From Ramlibacter cellulosilyticus (lineage in GTDB: Bacteria; Pseudomonadota; Gammaproteobacteria; Burkholderiales; Burkholderiaceae_C): a stretch of 64,000 nucleotides of DNA. Within the stretch, counting starts at the first letter, position 1. Every line of letters starts with the position of its first letter. The notes below the pieces were generated by a model. That model was given only the letters and a program-made list of their open reading frames with translations. It did not search any database and was not told where the DNA came from. Position numbers and translations under genes: made by a program. Where the stretch lies: positions 248,001 to 312,000 of the forward strand of contig NZ_JACORT010000001.1 of assembly GCF_014297465.1 (NCBI RefSeq), read 5' to 3'. Below are positions 18,468-28,499 of the stretch, one piece after another.

Positions 18468-19001
18468 ATGAACCATCCTGTCGTCCGCGCGCTGGACGGG
18501 CTGTACCTCGCGTGCATCTGGATCTCCGGCTTCGCCCTCGTGGTGATGAGCCTGATCATTCCCGTCGGCGTGTTCGCCCGCTACCTGCTGGGCGTGGGCG
18601 CGCAGTGGCCGGAGCCCATCGCCATCCTGATGATGGTGATGTTCACCTTCTTCGGTGCCGCGGCGGCCTATCGCGCGGGCGCGCACATCGCGGTGCAGAT
18701 GCTCACCGACCGCCTGCCGCGGCCGCTGCAGCGCGCCTGCGCCGGCTTCGTCCACCTGTCGATGGCGGCGGTGAGCCTGTTCGTGTTCGGGTGGGGCCTG
18801 CGGCTGGTGGAGGGCACCATGGGGCAGACGATCAGCGAGCTGCCCTGGCTGCCGGTGGGCGTGACCTACCTGCCGCTGCCGCTCGGCAGCCTCGTGACGC
18901 TGCTGTTCATCGTCGAACACGTCGTGTTCGGGCCGCAGCACGACCGCCCGGTGGTCACTTTCGATCATGCCGACGACCTGCCCCCGGAAGGAGCGAACTG
19001 A
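18468..19001 (+). CDS. dctQ: TRAP transporter small permease DctQ
   Basis: Membrane protein of 177 residues with four predicted transmembrane helices (about residues 12-38, 45-68, 85-108 and 125-150). It contains the family blocks FARYLLGVGAQWPEPIAILMM, FGAAAAYRAGAHI and LVEGTMGQTISELPWLPVGVTYLPLP. It pairs with DctM to form the membrane part of the uronate TRAP transporter. Its stop overlaps the dctM start by one base, a sign of coupled translation. Confidence 0.92.
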   Translation: MNHPVVRALDGLYLACIWISGFALVVMSLIIPVGVFARYLLGVGAQWPEPIAILMMVMFTFFGAAAAYRAGAHIAVQMLTDRLPRPLQRACAGFVHLSMAAVSLFVFGWGLRLVEGTMGQTISELPWLPVGVTYLPLPLGSLVTLLFIVEHVVFGPQHDRPVVTFDHADDLPPEGAN

Positions 19002-20284
19002 TGGACACCCTGGTGCTGCTGGGCAGCTTCTTCGTGCTCATGATCGTCGGCGTGCCGGTCGCCTACGCGCTGGGCCTCGCCGCCCTCGCGGGCGCGATGT
19101 GGATCGAGCTGCCGCTGGACGCGGTGATGATCCAGATCGCCTCGGGCGTCAACAAGTTCTCGCTGCTGGCGATCCCCTTCTTCGTGCTGGCGGGCGCGAT
19201 CATGGCCGAGGGCGGCATGTCGCGGCGGCTGGTGGCCTTCGCGGGCGTGCTGGTCGGCTTCATCCGCGGCGGCCTGTCGCTGGTGAACATCCTCGCCTCC
19301 ACCTTCTTCGGCGCGATCTCCGGCTCCTCGGTCGCCGACACCGCGTCGATCGGCTCGGTGCTCATTCCCGAGATGGAGCGCAAGGGCTACCCGCGCGACT
19401 TCTCCACCGCCGTGACCGTGAGCGGCTCGGTGCAGGCCATCCTGATCCCGCCCAGCCACAACGCGGTGATCTACTCGCTGGCCGCCGGCGGCGGCGTCTC
19501 GATCGGCGCGCTGTTCATGGCGGGCGTGTTCCCGGGGTTGCTGCTCGGCCTGACCCTGGCGATCCTGTGCCTGTTCATCGCCCGCAAGAGGCAGTTCCCC
19601 AAGGGCCAGGTGATCCCGCTGCGCGAGGCGCTGAAGATCTCCGTGGAAGCGCTGTGGGGCCTGGCCACGCTGGTGATCATCCTGGGCGGCATCCTCACGG
19701 GCGTGTTCACGGCGACGGAATCGGCGTCCATCGCGGTGCTGTGGGCCTTCTTCGTCACGATGTTCGTCTACCGCGACTACAAGTGGAGCGAGCTGCCGAA
19801 GCTGGTCCACCGCACGGCGAAGACGGTCTCCATCGTGATGATCCTGATCGGCTTCGCGGCGAGCTTCGGCTACATCATGACGCTGATGCAGATCCCGCTG
19901 AAGGTCACCACCTTCTTCGCCGGGCTCTCGGACAACCGCTACGTGATCCTGCTGATGATCAACGTGCTGCTGCTGGCCCTCGGCACGCTGATGGACATGG
20001 CGCCCCTGATCCTGATCCTCACGCCCATCCTGCTGCCGCTGGTGACCAAGCTGGGCGTCGACCCGGTGCACTTCGGCATGATCATGATGGTCAACCTGGG
20101 CATCGGGCTGTTGACGCCGCCGGTCGGCGCCGTGCTGTTCGTCGGCAGCGCGGTGGCCAAGCTGAAGATCGAGACGGTGGTGCGCGCGCTCTATCCCTTC
20201 TTCGGCGCGATGCTGCTCGTGCTGGCGATGATCACGTACATCCCGGCCATCTCCCTGTGGCTGCCGCAGCTGATGTTCAAGTGA
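19001..20284 (+). CDS. dctM: TRAP transporter large permease DctM
   Basis: Sodium-coupled transport subunit of 427 residues with about twelve hydrophobic segments. Signature blocks: GVPVAYALGLAALAGAMW, FFGAISGSSVADTASIGSVL, GSVQAILIPPSHNAVIYSLA and MVNLGIGLLTPPVGAVLFVG. Start ATG at 19001 overlaps the dctQ stop. Completes the DctP-Q-M uronate importer. The final codons overlap the GTG start of the following dehydrogenase. Confidence 0.95.
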   Translation: MDTLVLLGSFFVLMIVGVPVAYALGLAALAGAMWIELPLDAVMIQIASGVNKFSLLAIPFFVLAGAIMAEGGMSRRLVAFAGVLVGFIRGGLSLVNILASTFFGAISGSSVADTASIGSVLIPEMERKGYPRDFSTAVTVSGSVQAILIPPSHNAVIYSLAAGGGVSIGALFMAGVFPGLLLGLTLAILCLFIARKRQFPKGQVIPLREALKISVEALWGLATLVIILGGILTGVFTATESASIAVLWAFFVTMFVYRDYKWSELPKLVHRTAKTVSIVMILIGFAASFGYIMTLMQIPLKVTTFFAGLSDNRYVILLMINVLLLALGTLMDMAPLILILTPILLPLVTKLGVDPVHFGMIMMVNLGIGLLTPPVGAVLFVGSAVAKLKIETVVRALYPFFGAMLLVLAMITYIPAISLWLPQLMFK

Positions 20285-21279
20285 AGCCGCGCGTCCTGCT
20301 CACCTACGGCCCCACGGCGCGCCGGAACTACTACGGCGAGGCCGCGCTGCAGGCGCTGCAGCGGATCGCCGACGTGCGGCTGCACGAGTCCGAGTCGCCG
20401 CTGGTGGGCGCCGCGCTGCTGGAGGCCGCACGGGGGTGCCGCGTCATCATCAGTGACCGCCAGGCCGCAGCGCCGGCGGACCTGTTCGCCCGGCTGCCGG
20501 ACCTGGTCGTCTTCGAGCGCTGCGCCGTGGACGTGCGCAACGTGGACATCGCCGCGGCGAGCGCCGCCGGCGTGCTGGTGACGCATGCCAGCGCGGGCTT
20601 CGGCAACGCGGTGGCCGAATGGGCGCTCGGCGCCATGATCGCCCTGGCACGGGGCTTTCCCGGCGCGGTGCACGCGTTCCGGCAGGGGCAGCCCGTGCCG
20701 GTGGGCATGGGCAGCGAGCTGCGTGGCGCGACCCTGGGCGTGATCGGCTACGGCGTGATCGGCCGGCGCCTGTGTGCGCTGGGCCACGCCCTCGGCATGC
20801 GGGTGCTCGTCGCCGACCCGTTCACGCGCATCGACGATCCCCAGGTCACGCAGCTCGCGCTGGACGAACTGCTGCCGCGCGCCGACCACGTGGTGTGCCT
20901 CGCGCCGGCGACTGCCGCGACGGAAAACCTGATGGATGCACGCCGCTTTGCGGCCTGCAAGCCCGGCGCATTCTTCCTGAATGCATCGCGGGGAGAGCTG
21001 GTCGACGAAGGCGCGCTGCTGCGTGCGCTCGACGAAGGGCCCCTGGCCGGCTGCGCGATGGACGTCGGCCGCGCACCCGACCAGATGCCTTCCCCCGGGC
21101 TCGCCGCCCACCCCCGGGTGCTCGCGACGCCGCACATCGGCGGCCTGACGCCGGAGGCGGTGCAGCACCAGTCCCGCGAAACGGTTGCCCAGCTGGAGCA
21201 GTTGCTGGCTGGCAAGATGCCGCAAGGCGCGCTGAATCCGGCGCATGCGCGCCGGTTGTCGCGCCTGCAATCCGACTGA
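20281..21279 (+). CDS. D-isomer-specific 2-hydroxyacid dehydrogenase
   Basis: NAD(P)-dependent 2-hydroxyacid dehydrogenase of 332 residues, starting with GTG that overlaps the dctM stop (GTGA). Dinucleotide motif GVIGYGVIGRR at about 151-161; catalytic Arg in NASRGELVDEGALL; His of the Glu/His pair in TPHIGGLTPEA. The segment AMDVGRAPDQMPS replaces the usual ALDVF-EPEP stretch. It may reduce hydroxypyruvate, glyoxylate or another 2-keto acid made in uronate breakdown. The role in the pathway is not obvious, since GarR already handles tartronate semialdehyde. Confidence 0.85.
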   Translation: MKPRVLLTYGPTARRNYYGEAALQALQRIADVRLHESESPLVGAALLEAARGCRVIISDRQAAAPADLFARLPDLVVFERCAVDVRNVDIAAASAAGVLVTHASAGFGNAVAEWALGAMIALARGFPGAVHAFRQGQPVPVGMGSELRGATLGVIGYGVIGRRLCALGHALGMRVLVADPFTRIDDPQVTQLALDELLPRADHVVCLAPATAATENLMDARRFAACKPGAFFLNASRGELVDEGALLRALDEGPLAGCAMDVGRAPDQMPSPGLAAHPRVLATPHIGGLTPEAVQHQSRETVAQLEQLLAGKMPQGALNPAHARRLSRLQSD

Positions 21280-21286
21280 GACGCCC

Positions 21287-22249
<963 letters not shown>

Positions 22250-22278
22250 CGCGTTGTGTGCTGGGGTGCGCTTCGCGC

Positions 22279-22378
22279 AACCCAGCCTACGAACGTGCAC
22301 ACCGGCGGCCGTACGCTGGGTTGCGCGCAGGCCCGTAGGCTGGGTTGCGCGCCAGCTTTCGTAGGCTGGGTTGCGCGC
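22279..22378. repeat. Cluster of four GTAGGCTGGGTT-family repeat arms
   Basis: Copies at 22279-22290 (inverted), 22311-22322 (one mismatch), 22335-22352 and 22361-22378; the last two are identical direct repeats of GTAGGCTGGGTTGCGCGC. They fill the gap between the lactonase gene and the broken permease gene, which converge here. Confidence 0.8.
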
Positions 22379-22401
22379 AGCGCACCCCAGCACCCACCCC
22401 T

Positions 22402-23889
22402 TCACGCCTGCCGCGTCAGCCCCGCCTCCACCTCCGGCACCATCCGCAGCGCCCAATAGCTCGCGCCGCCGATCGCCACGCCGAAGAACCACCCATACAG
22501 CCCCCACCACGTGGGCAGCAGGTTCGTGAAGTTCGGCAGCAGCGTCGAGAACACGATCCCGATCCCCGCCGCGACCAGCGCCTTCACGTGCCATCCGCCC
22601 TGGTAGCGGTAGCGGCCGTGCTCGCGATAGAGCTCGTCGACGTCGATGCGGCCCTTCGCGATCAGGTAGTAGTCCACCATGATGATCCCGAACAGCGGGC
22701 CCATCGTGGAACCGATCGCGCCGACGAAGCCGGCGGCGCTCCCTTCCCAGGGCGCGAAGGGATACAGCACCAGCGCGATCAGCGCCGCGATGTAGCCGCC
22801 GCGGTTGAAGCTGATCTTGCGCGGGAAGGTGTTCGAGATGTCGAAGGCGGCGGACACGAAGTTCGCGACCACGTTGATGCCCAGCGTCGCCACGCAGAAG
22901 GTGAAGGCGGCGAGCGCGGCCAGGAACCAGCTGTCGAACTTGGCCGAGATCTGGTCCGGGTGGATCAGCACCTCGCCGTACACCTTGTACGCCGCGAGCG
23001 TGGTCACCCCGGCCACCAGCGAGAACAGCATCAGGTTCACCGGCAGGCCCCAGAGGTTGCCCTTCTTCACCGCGGCCTCGTCCTTCGCGTAGCGCGTGAA
23101 GTCGCAGAAGTTCAGGTACAGCGCCGCGAAGTACGTGATCCAGACGGCGGCCACGGCCATCAGCGAAGCGAAGGAGCCCGGCGTGCCCGGCACGCCCGCG
23201 TCCTTCGTCTTCTCCAGCAGGACGTCGGTGGGGATGCTGCTCTCGAAGGAGAAGCCGCCCGCCTTCACCACCAGCCCGAGCGCGAGCACCAGCATCGCGA
23301 GCCACACGCCGGGGCCGGCCCAGTCCTGGAACCGCCGCACCGTCTCCATGCCGCGCTGGATGATCAGCAGCTGCAGCGCCCACACGACGACGTAGCAGAT
23401 CACTTCGAGCGCCGAGTGGTTCACGAAGTGCACGGTCTTGTGGAATTCCAGGATCGCGGGGGAGCGCGTGAGCAGCGCCACGATGGCGCCCGACGCGGCC
23501 GCCGTCTGCGCGCCGTACCAGAAGCAGGCGACGATGGCGCGCACCAGCGCGGGGAAGTTCGCACCTCAGACGCCGAAGGAGGCGCGCGCGAGCACCGGAT
23601 ACGGGACGCCGGTGCGGGCGCCGGCCAGGCCCACCATCGTCATCAGGACGTAGATGACCAGCGAGCCGATGCCGATGGCGAGCAGGAAGTTGACGAAGCT
23701 GCCGCACAGCAGGAACAGGCTCGCCGCCAGGAAGTAGCCCCAGAGGCTGTGCACGTCCGAGGTCCAGACGTTGAAGATGCTGAACGCGCCCCACGTTCGC
23801 TGTGCGGGCGTCGTGGGGGCGAGGTCGGGGTTGGTGAGGCCGGGGCTGTAGCCGCGCGCGGCCGGGGCGTCGGATGGATTCATTGGCAT
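22402..23889 (-). pseudogene. NCS1-family nucleobase/hydantoin permease with in-frame stop
   Basis: Would encode a 495-residue NCS1 cation symporter for a nucleobase, hydantoin or allantoin, with twelve transmembrane helices. The first 107 codons (WGAFSIFNVWTSDVHSLWGYFL and onwards) end at TGA 23566-23568, in the middle of the conserved ARASFGV-x-GANFPALVRAIVAC block where the family usually has Arg. The same frame continues unbroken to 22402. A single CGA to TGA change explains it. The 380-codon remainder has its own ATG at 23544 but would lack the first two to three helices. Either a recent pseudogene, a read-through gene or a sequencing error. Confidence 0.75.
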
Positions 23890-23952
23890 CTCCCTCGCCG
23901 CCGGCGGCGGCGCGGAACCATTCCAGCACTTATCGTGCCCGGCCGCCAGTGC

Positions 23953-24576
23953 TCAGCGGACCCAACCCGTGAGGACGGACCATCCCGAGGTGCCGACCAG
24001 CAGCGCCGCCACGGCGCGCGCGATGCGTGCCTGCGCCGCCAGCGACCCTTGCAGGCCGTTGCGCAGCACGGCCGCGGAGAAGGCGACGCCGCCGTACACC
24101 AGCAGCTGCGTGGCTGCAATGATCGCGCCCATCGCGGCGACCTGGGCGCCGACGTTCCCGAGCGCGGGCCGCACGAACTGCGGGAACACGGCCACCATGA
24201 ACACGTAGGCCTTCGGGTTCAGGAGGCAGGTCGCCATCGCGCGGGCGAAGATGCGCGCCGGCGCCCGCGAAGGCTGGGCCTGCACGCCCGCCAGCGTCGC
24301 GGGGCTGCGCCAGAGCGCCACGCCCATCCACGCCACGTAGAGCGCTCCCGCCGCAAGCACGGCGTTGAATACCGGCGGCGCGAGCTGCAGCAGCAGGCCG
24401 AGGCCGAGCGCCCCCATGAGCGTGTGCACGGCGCCGCCCGCGACCATGCCGGCGACCGCGGCGAGACCCGCGCGCCGCCCGTCGACGAGCGAGCTGGCGA
24501 GCACGAAGGCCATGTCCATGCCGGGGAGGACGATGATGCCGAAGACGAAGAGGGCGAAGAGCCAGAGGTGGTCCAT
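23953..24576 (-). CDS. LysE/RhtB-family amino-acid exporter
   Basis: Membrane protein of 207 residues with about six transmembrane helices. Typical family start MDHLWLFALFVFGIIVLPGMDMAFVLASSL with the PGxD motif in helix 1, then LLNPKAYVFMVAVFPQF in the middle, which is the family's second signature. Exports an amino acid or related solute; substrate unknown. The start at 24576 is chosen because the translated sequence begins immediately with helix 1. Divergent from the WYL regulator gene 82 bases away, which may control it. Confidence 0.88.
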   Translation of the reverse strand: MDHLWLFALFVFGIIVLPGMDMAFVLASSLVDGRRAGLAAVAGMVAGGAVHTLMGALGLGLLLQLAPPVFNAVLAAGALYVAWMGVALWRSPATLAGVQAQPSRAPARIFARAMATCLLNPKAYVFMVAVFPQFVRPALGNVGAQVAAMGAIIAATQLLVYGGVAFSAAVLRNGLQGSLAAQARIARAVAALLVGTSGWSVLTGWVR

Positions 24577-24658
24577 TGCGTTGCTCCAGTGGGGACAGCG
24601 CAGTGTGCGGGGGCATACATGACATCCCGCGGCATGATTTCCGCCTAGACTCCGCGGC

Positions 24659-25624
24659 ATGCGCGCAAGCCGGCTTCTTTCCATCCAGATGATGCTGGAG
24701 ACGCACGGCCGCATGAGCGCCACGGCGCTCGCCCGCGCCCTCGACGTGTCGGTGCGCACGTTGCACCGGGACATCGACGAACTGACGTCCGCGGGCGTGC
24801 CCGTGTACGCGGAGCGCGGGCGCGCGGGCGGCTTCCAGCTGCTGCCAGGGTGGAAGACGACGCTGACCGGCTTCACGTCCGGCGAGGCGGAGGCCGTGTT
24901 CCTCGCGGGGCTCGCCGGTCCGGCGACGGAACTCGGCCTCGGCCCGCAGGTCGCGAGCGCGGAGCGCAAGCTGCTGGCGGCGCTGCCGGCTCCCTGGCGC
25001 GGGAGTGCGCGCCGCATCCGGTCGCGGCTGCACCTCGATCCGGTGGAGTGGTACCGCGAGGCCGAACCGGTGCCTTTCCTGCCGGTGGTGGCGCGCGCCG
25101 TGTGGGAGGAGCGCCAGCTCGCGATGTCGTACGAGAGCTGGAGCCGGACGGCGCGGCGCACCGTGGATCCGCTCGGCCTGGTGATGAAGGCGGGCACCTG
25201 GTACTTCGCCGCCGGACGCGAGGGCAAGGTGCGGACCTGGCGCGTGGCGAGCGTGCTGGACGCGGCGCTGCTCGACACGCCGGTGCAGCGGCCCCGCGGC
25301 TTCGAGCTCGCCGACTACTGGCGCGCGTCCGTGCGCCGCTTCGAGGTGGAGCTCTTTTCCGGCGAAGCGGTGGTGCTGGCGACGCGGCGGGGGCTGGCGG
25401 AACTGCGGCGGATCAACGCCGCGCTCGCCCGCGCGGTCGCCACCGCCGCCTCACCCGCCGAGGGCGAACGCGTGGAACTGCGCATCCCGATCGAATCGGT
25501 GCCGCACGCGGCGGGGCAGCTGCTGCGGCTGTGCCCCGAGGTGGAGGTGCGCGCACCCCGCGAACTGCGCGAGGCGATCCGCGAGCGCGCGCACGTCGCG
25601 GCGCGCATGTACGGCACGCGCTGA
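24659..25624 (+). CDS. WYL-domain transcriptional regulator (HTH_11 type)
   Basis: Protein of 321 residues. N-terminal HTH of the DeoR-like HTH_11 type (RLLSIQMMLETHGRMSATALA and VRTLHRDIDELTSAGVPV, residues 5-50), followed by a WYL domain at about residues 140-215 (RTARRTVDPLGLVMKAGTWYFAA) and a C-terminal WCX-like region. WYL domains sense small ligands or nucleic acids. It starts 82 bases from the divergent LysE-family gene, its most probable target. Confidence 0.88.
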   Translation: MRASRLLSIQMMLETHGRMSATALARALDVSVRTLHRDIDELTSAGVPVYAERGRAGGFQLLPGWKTTLTGFTSGEAEAVFLAGLAGPATELGLGPQVASAERKLLAALPAPWRGSARRIRSRLHLDPVEWYREAEPVPFLPVVARAVWEERQLAMSYESWSRTARRTVDPLGLVMKAGTWYFAAGREGKVRTWRVASVLDAALLDTPVQRPRGFELADYWRASVRRFEVELFSGEAVVLATRRGLAELRRINAALARAVATAASPAEGERVELRIPIESVPHAAGQLLRLCPEVEVRAPRELREAIRERAHVAARMYGTR

Positions 25625-25625
25625 T

Positions 25626-25904
25626 TCAGTCGAAGTCGAACAGCTCGCCGAGGAAGCCCTCGCGCTTCTTCTTCTTGTAATAGCCGCCCGGCGGATAGGG
25701 CTGCTGCGGGTAAGGCTGCGGCTGCTGGTACTGCGGCTGCGGCTGCGGCTGCGGCGCGGCGGCCTGCGGCGCCGCGCGCTCGATGATCTTGTCGAGTTCG
25801 CCGCGATCCAGCCACACGCCCCGGCACTGCGGGCAGTAGTCGATCTCGATGCCGCTGCGTTCGGCCATCGTGAGGTTCACGGTCTTGCACACCGGGCATT
25901 GCAT
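25626..25904 (-). CDS. TFIIB-type zinc-ribbon protein
   Basis: Small protein of 92 residues. The start MQCPVCKTVNLT at 25904 puts the zinc ribbon at the N-terminus: CPVC near residue 3 and CPQC near residue 24, followed by RGVWLDRGELDKIIE, the hallmark of the zf-TFIIB family. The rest is a Gln-Pro-Tyr repeat region (about residues 48-75) and a basic KKKKR patch before an acidic end. Probably binds zinc; role unknown. Convergent with the WYL gene, with stops one base apart. Confidence 0.85.
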   Translation of the reverse strand: MQCPVCKTVNLTMAERSGIEIDYCPQCRGVWLDRGELDKIIERAAPQAAAPQPQPQPQYQQPQPYPQQPYPPGGYYKKKKREGFLGELFDFD

Positions 25905-25983
25905 GGGTCGGCTCCTTGTCGCTGCCCGGTGGACCCTGCGACGGCCGCGGAGTTCCTGTGCCGCCTCCGCTCCGTCAGCCTTC

Positions 25984-25997
25984 GTAGGCTGGGTTGC
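25984..25997. repeat. Single GTAGGCTGGGTTGC repeat arm
   Basis: One arm of the dispersed repeat also found at 5416-5493 and 22279-22378, here between the zinc-ribbon gene and the MYG1-like gene. Confidence 0.65.
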
Positions 25998-26026
25998 CGC
26001 AGGCACCCCAGCGGTCAGCGAAGCGT

Positions 26027-26965
26027 TCAGCGAAGCGCCAGCTCCGCCATCCGCAACGCCCCTTCGAAGCTGCGCGCCACCGCGATGAACAGGTTCGTAT
26101 GGCAGAAGAGCGCGTCCGGCACGCCGCTCGCCGCCACAAGCTGCGCGTCACGGAGGCCGGCCCACGCCCTCGGCAGGTCCATGCGGTTCGCGAAGGAGTC
26201 GGCCGCCACCGGCACGGTGCGCAGCACGAAGCGCTGCCCGCCTTCGTCGGTCTCGGGGTAGATCACCAGCCGCACGTCCGGCATCTCCTGCACCACCACC
26301 GCGGTCCAGGGCATGCCGCCTTCGCGCAGGTACAGCACGCGTCCGTGCAGCAGGCGTTCGGCACCGCGCACCTTCTCGGCGGCGAGCTCCTGGCCGATGC
26401 GGCGCGTCACGAGGCGATGCAGCAGCCGCTGCACGATGGCCATCGCTTCGCGGAAACGCTCCATCTGCAGGCGCGCGAGCGCCCGCGCGTCCAGGCCCTG
26501 CTCTTCCAGCCAGCTGCTGTTCAGGAGCGCGACCTGGCTCGAGAGACCGAACACGCCCGGGGCGACCATCTGCGCGCCGGTGTCCACGAGGTCGAGGTGA
26601 CGCACGAGGGAGGCATCCACCTCCTGGGCGACGCGCAGGACCGCATCGTCACGCAGCGTGGCGCCGAGCTCCTGCGCAGCGAGGCGAACGTAGGCTTCCC
26701 CGAACGCGTGCCAGACGAGGCCGGCACTGGCGTAGCCTTCGCCCGCGGGCCGGCGGCCGTCGAAGCCGCGCTGGTGGTGGTCGAAGCGGCCGCGCGCCGC
26801 GTCCCATTCTCCGCCGACGTCCACGAGGAACGCCGCGCCCGCCAGGACCGCGGGGTCGCGGCTGCGCACGATCTCGTGTCGCGGGTGCAGCGCCGCGAGC
26901 ACCGCCACGCCGAAGACGTCGTCGGCATGGAAGGAGCCGCTGTGGGTCGCGATGCGGGCCGTCAT
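26027..26965 (-). CDS. MYG1-family (UPF0160) DHH phosphoesterase-like protein
   Basis: Protein of 312 residues that matches the MYG1 family from start to end: THSGSFHADDVFGVAVL at residues 7-23, the DHH motif in GRFDHHQRGFDG near residue 60, LLNSSWLEEQG, and FCHTNLFIAVARSFEGAL at the C-terminus. Human MYG1 is a 3'-5' RNA exonuclease; bacterial members are little studied but keep the metal-binding His and Asp residues. Stop-to-start gap to the purine permease gene is only a few bases, so they are cotranscribed. The link to purines is not known. Confidence 0.88.
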   Translation of the reverse strand: MTARIATHSGSFHADDVFGVAVLAALHPRHEIVRSRDPAVLAGAAFLVDVGGEWDAARGRFDHHQRGFDGRRPAGEGYASAGLVWHAFGEAYVRLAAQELGATLRDDAVLRVAQEVDASLVRHLDLVDTGAQMVAPGVFGLSSQVALLNSSWLEEQGLDARALARLQMERFREAMAIVQRLLHRLVTRRIGQELAAEKVRGAERLLHGRVLYLREGGMPWTAVVVQEMPDVRLVIYPETDEGGQRFVLRTVPVAADSFANRMDLPRAWAGLRDAQLVAASGVPDALFCHTNLFIAVARSFEGALRMAELALR

Positions 26966-26969
26966 CGGG

Positions 26970-28457
26970 TCAGTGCGCCTCCGCCTGCTGCGCGGCGTAG
27001 ATGGCGGCGGCCTGGTCTTCGCGGGCGCCGTTGAAGAACAGGTTGAGCACCACCGCGGTCACGGAGGACAGCAGGATGCCCGATTCGATCAGCGGGTGGA
27101 TGGCGTGCGGCATCCACTGCTTGAACTGCGGTGCGATGAGCGGAATCATGCCCATGCCGATCGCGATGGCGACGATCAGCGCGTTGTGGCGGTTGCCCTT
27201 GAAGTCGACGCCCGCCAGGATGCGGATGCCCGTCGCGGCAACCATGCCGAACATCACGAGGCCGGCGCCTCCCAGCACCACGGTGGGCAGCGACTCCACC
27301 AGCGCCGCCATCTTGGGCAGCAGCCCCAGCACCAGCAGGATGACGCCGCCCGCCGCGCAGACGAAGCGGCTGCGCACGCCGGTGACGGCGACCAGCCCCA
27401 CGTTCTGCGAGAAGCTCGTGTAGGGGAAGGTGTTGAAGATGCCCCCCAGCAGGGTGCCGAGGCCGTCGGTGCGCAGGCCGCGCGCCAGCGCCGGCTGGTC
27501 CACGGGCTTGCCCGTCATCTCGCCGAGCGCGAGGAACATGCCGGTGGACTCGATCATCACCACGATCATGACGATGGTCATGGTGAGGATCAGCATCGGG
27601 TCGAAGTGCGGCATGCCGAACTGGAAGGGCAGCACGACGTCCACCCAGGCCGCCTTGCCGACTTTCTCGAACGTCATGAGGCCGAAAGCGGCGGCCACCA
27701 CGCCCCCCGCGACGATGCCGAGCAGCACCGAGATGTTGGCGAGGAAGCCGCGCGCGAACTTGGCGACCGCCAGGATGGTCAGGAGAACCAGCCCCGCGAT
27801 CGCGACGCCGTGCAGGTCCGCGTACTTCGGGTTGGGGATGCTGGGCACGAGCGCGAGGCCCTTGGGCGCCGCGGGCAGCGGCGAGCCCGGGGCGCCGGCG
27901 GCGGCCGTGGCCTGCGCCAGCCACTGCGCATGTTCGGGGCTCACCACCGACGGCGCGGTGGGGCCGAAGGGATTGCCGAAGATCCAGTTGATGCCGATGC
28001 GCATCAGGCTGATGCCGATCACGGCGATGATCGTGCCCGTGACCACCGGCGGGAAGAAGCGCAGCAGCCGGCTGACCATGGGCGCGATCAGCACCGAGAT
28101 GACGCCCGCGCCGATGATGGCGCCGAAGATCAGCTGCGCGCCTTCCGTGCCCGAAGTGACGTTGGCCATCGCCACCATGGGCGCGACGGAGGCGAAGGTC
28201 ACGCCCATCATCACGGGCAGGCGGATGCCGAACCACTGCGTAAGGCCCAGCGACTGGATCAGCGTGACCAGGCCGCAGCAGAACAGGTCCGCCGAGATCA
28301 GCATCGCCACCTGTTCGGGCGACAGCTTGAGCGCGCGGCCCACGATCAGGGGCACGGCGACCGCGCCCGCGTACATCACCAGCACGTGCTGCAGGCCGAG
28401 GGCGGCCAGCTTGCCGGTGGGCAGTCGTTCGTCCACGGGGTGAACGTTGGTATCCAT
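26970..28457 (-). CDS. NCS2-family purine (xanthine/urate) permease
   Basis: Proton symporter of 495 residues with about fourteen transmembrane helices. N-terminal block KLAALGLQHVLVMYAGAVAVP and the signature NTFPYTSFSQNVGLVAVTGV with the QN pair and the following TGVRSR are those of the xanthine/uric acid group rather than uracil permeases. It stands upstream of the M20 hydrolase, UraD-AllC and PuuE genes on the same strand, so it most likely supplies urate or xanthine to this pathway. Confidence 0.92.
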   Translation of the reverse strand: MDTNVHPVDERLPTGKLAALGLQHVLVMYAGAVAVPLIVGRALKLSPEQVAMLISADLFCCGLVTLIQSLGLTQWFGIRLPVMMGVTFASVAPMVAMANVTSGTEGAQLIFGAIIGAGVISVLIAPMVSRLLRFFPPVVTGTIIAVIGISLMRIGINWIFGNPFGPTAPSVVSPEHAQWLAQATAAAGAPGSPLPAAPKGLALVPSIPNPKYADLHGVAIAGLVLLTILAVAKFARGFLANISVLLGIVAGGVVAAAFGLMTFEKVGKAAWVDVVLPFQFGMPHFDPMLILTMTIVMIVVMIESTGMFLALGEMTGKPVDQPALARGLRTDGLGTLLGGIFNTFPYTSFSQNVGLVAVTGVRSRFVCAAGGVILLVLGLLPKMAALVESLPTVVLGGAGLVMFGMVAATGIRILAGVDFKGNRHNALIVAIAIGMGMIPLIAPQFKQWMPHAIHPLIESGILLSSVTAVVLNLFFNGAREDQAAAIYAAQQAEAH

Positions 28458-28499
28458 GGTTGTCTCCTTCGGTTCCTTCGGGGGATGCGTGCCGGCTTC

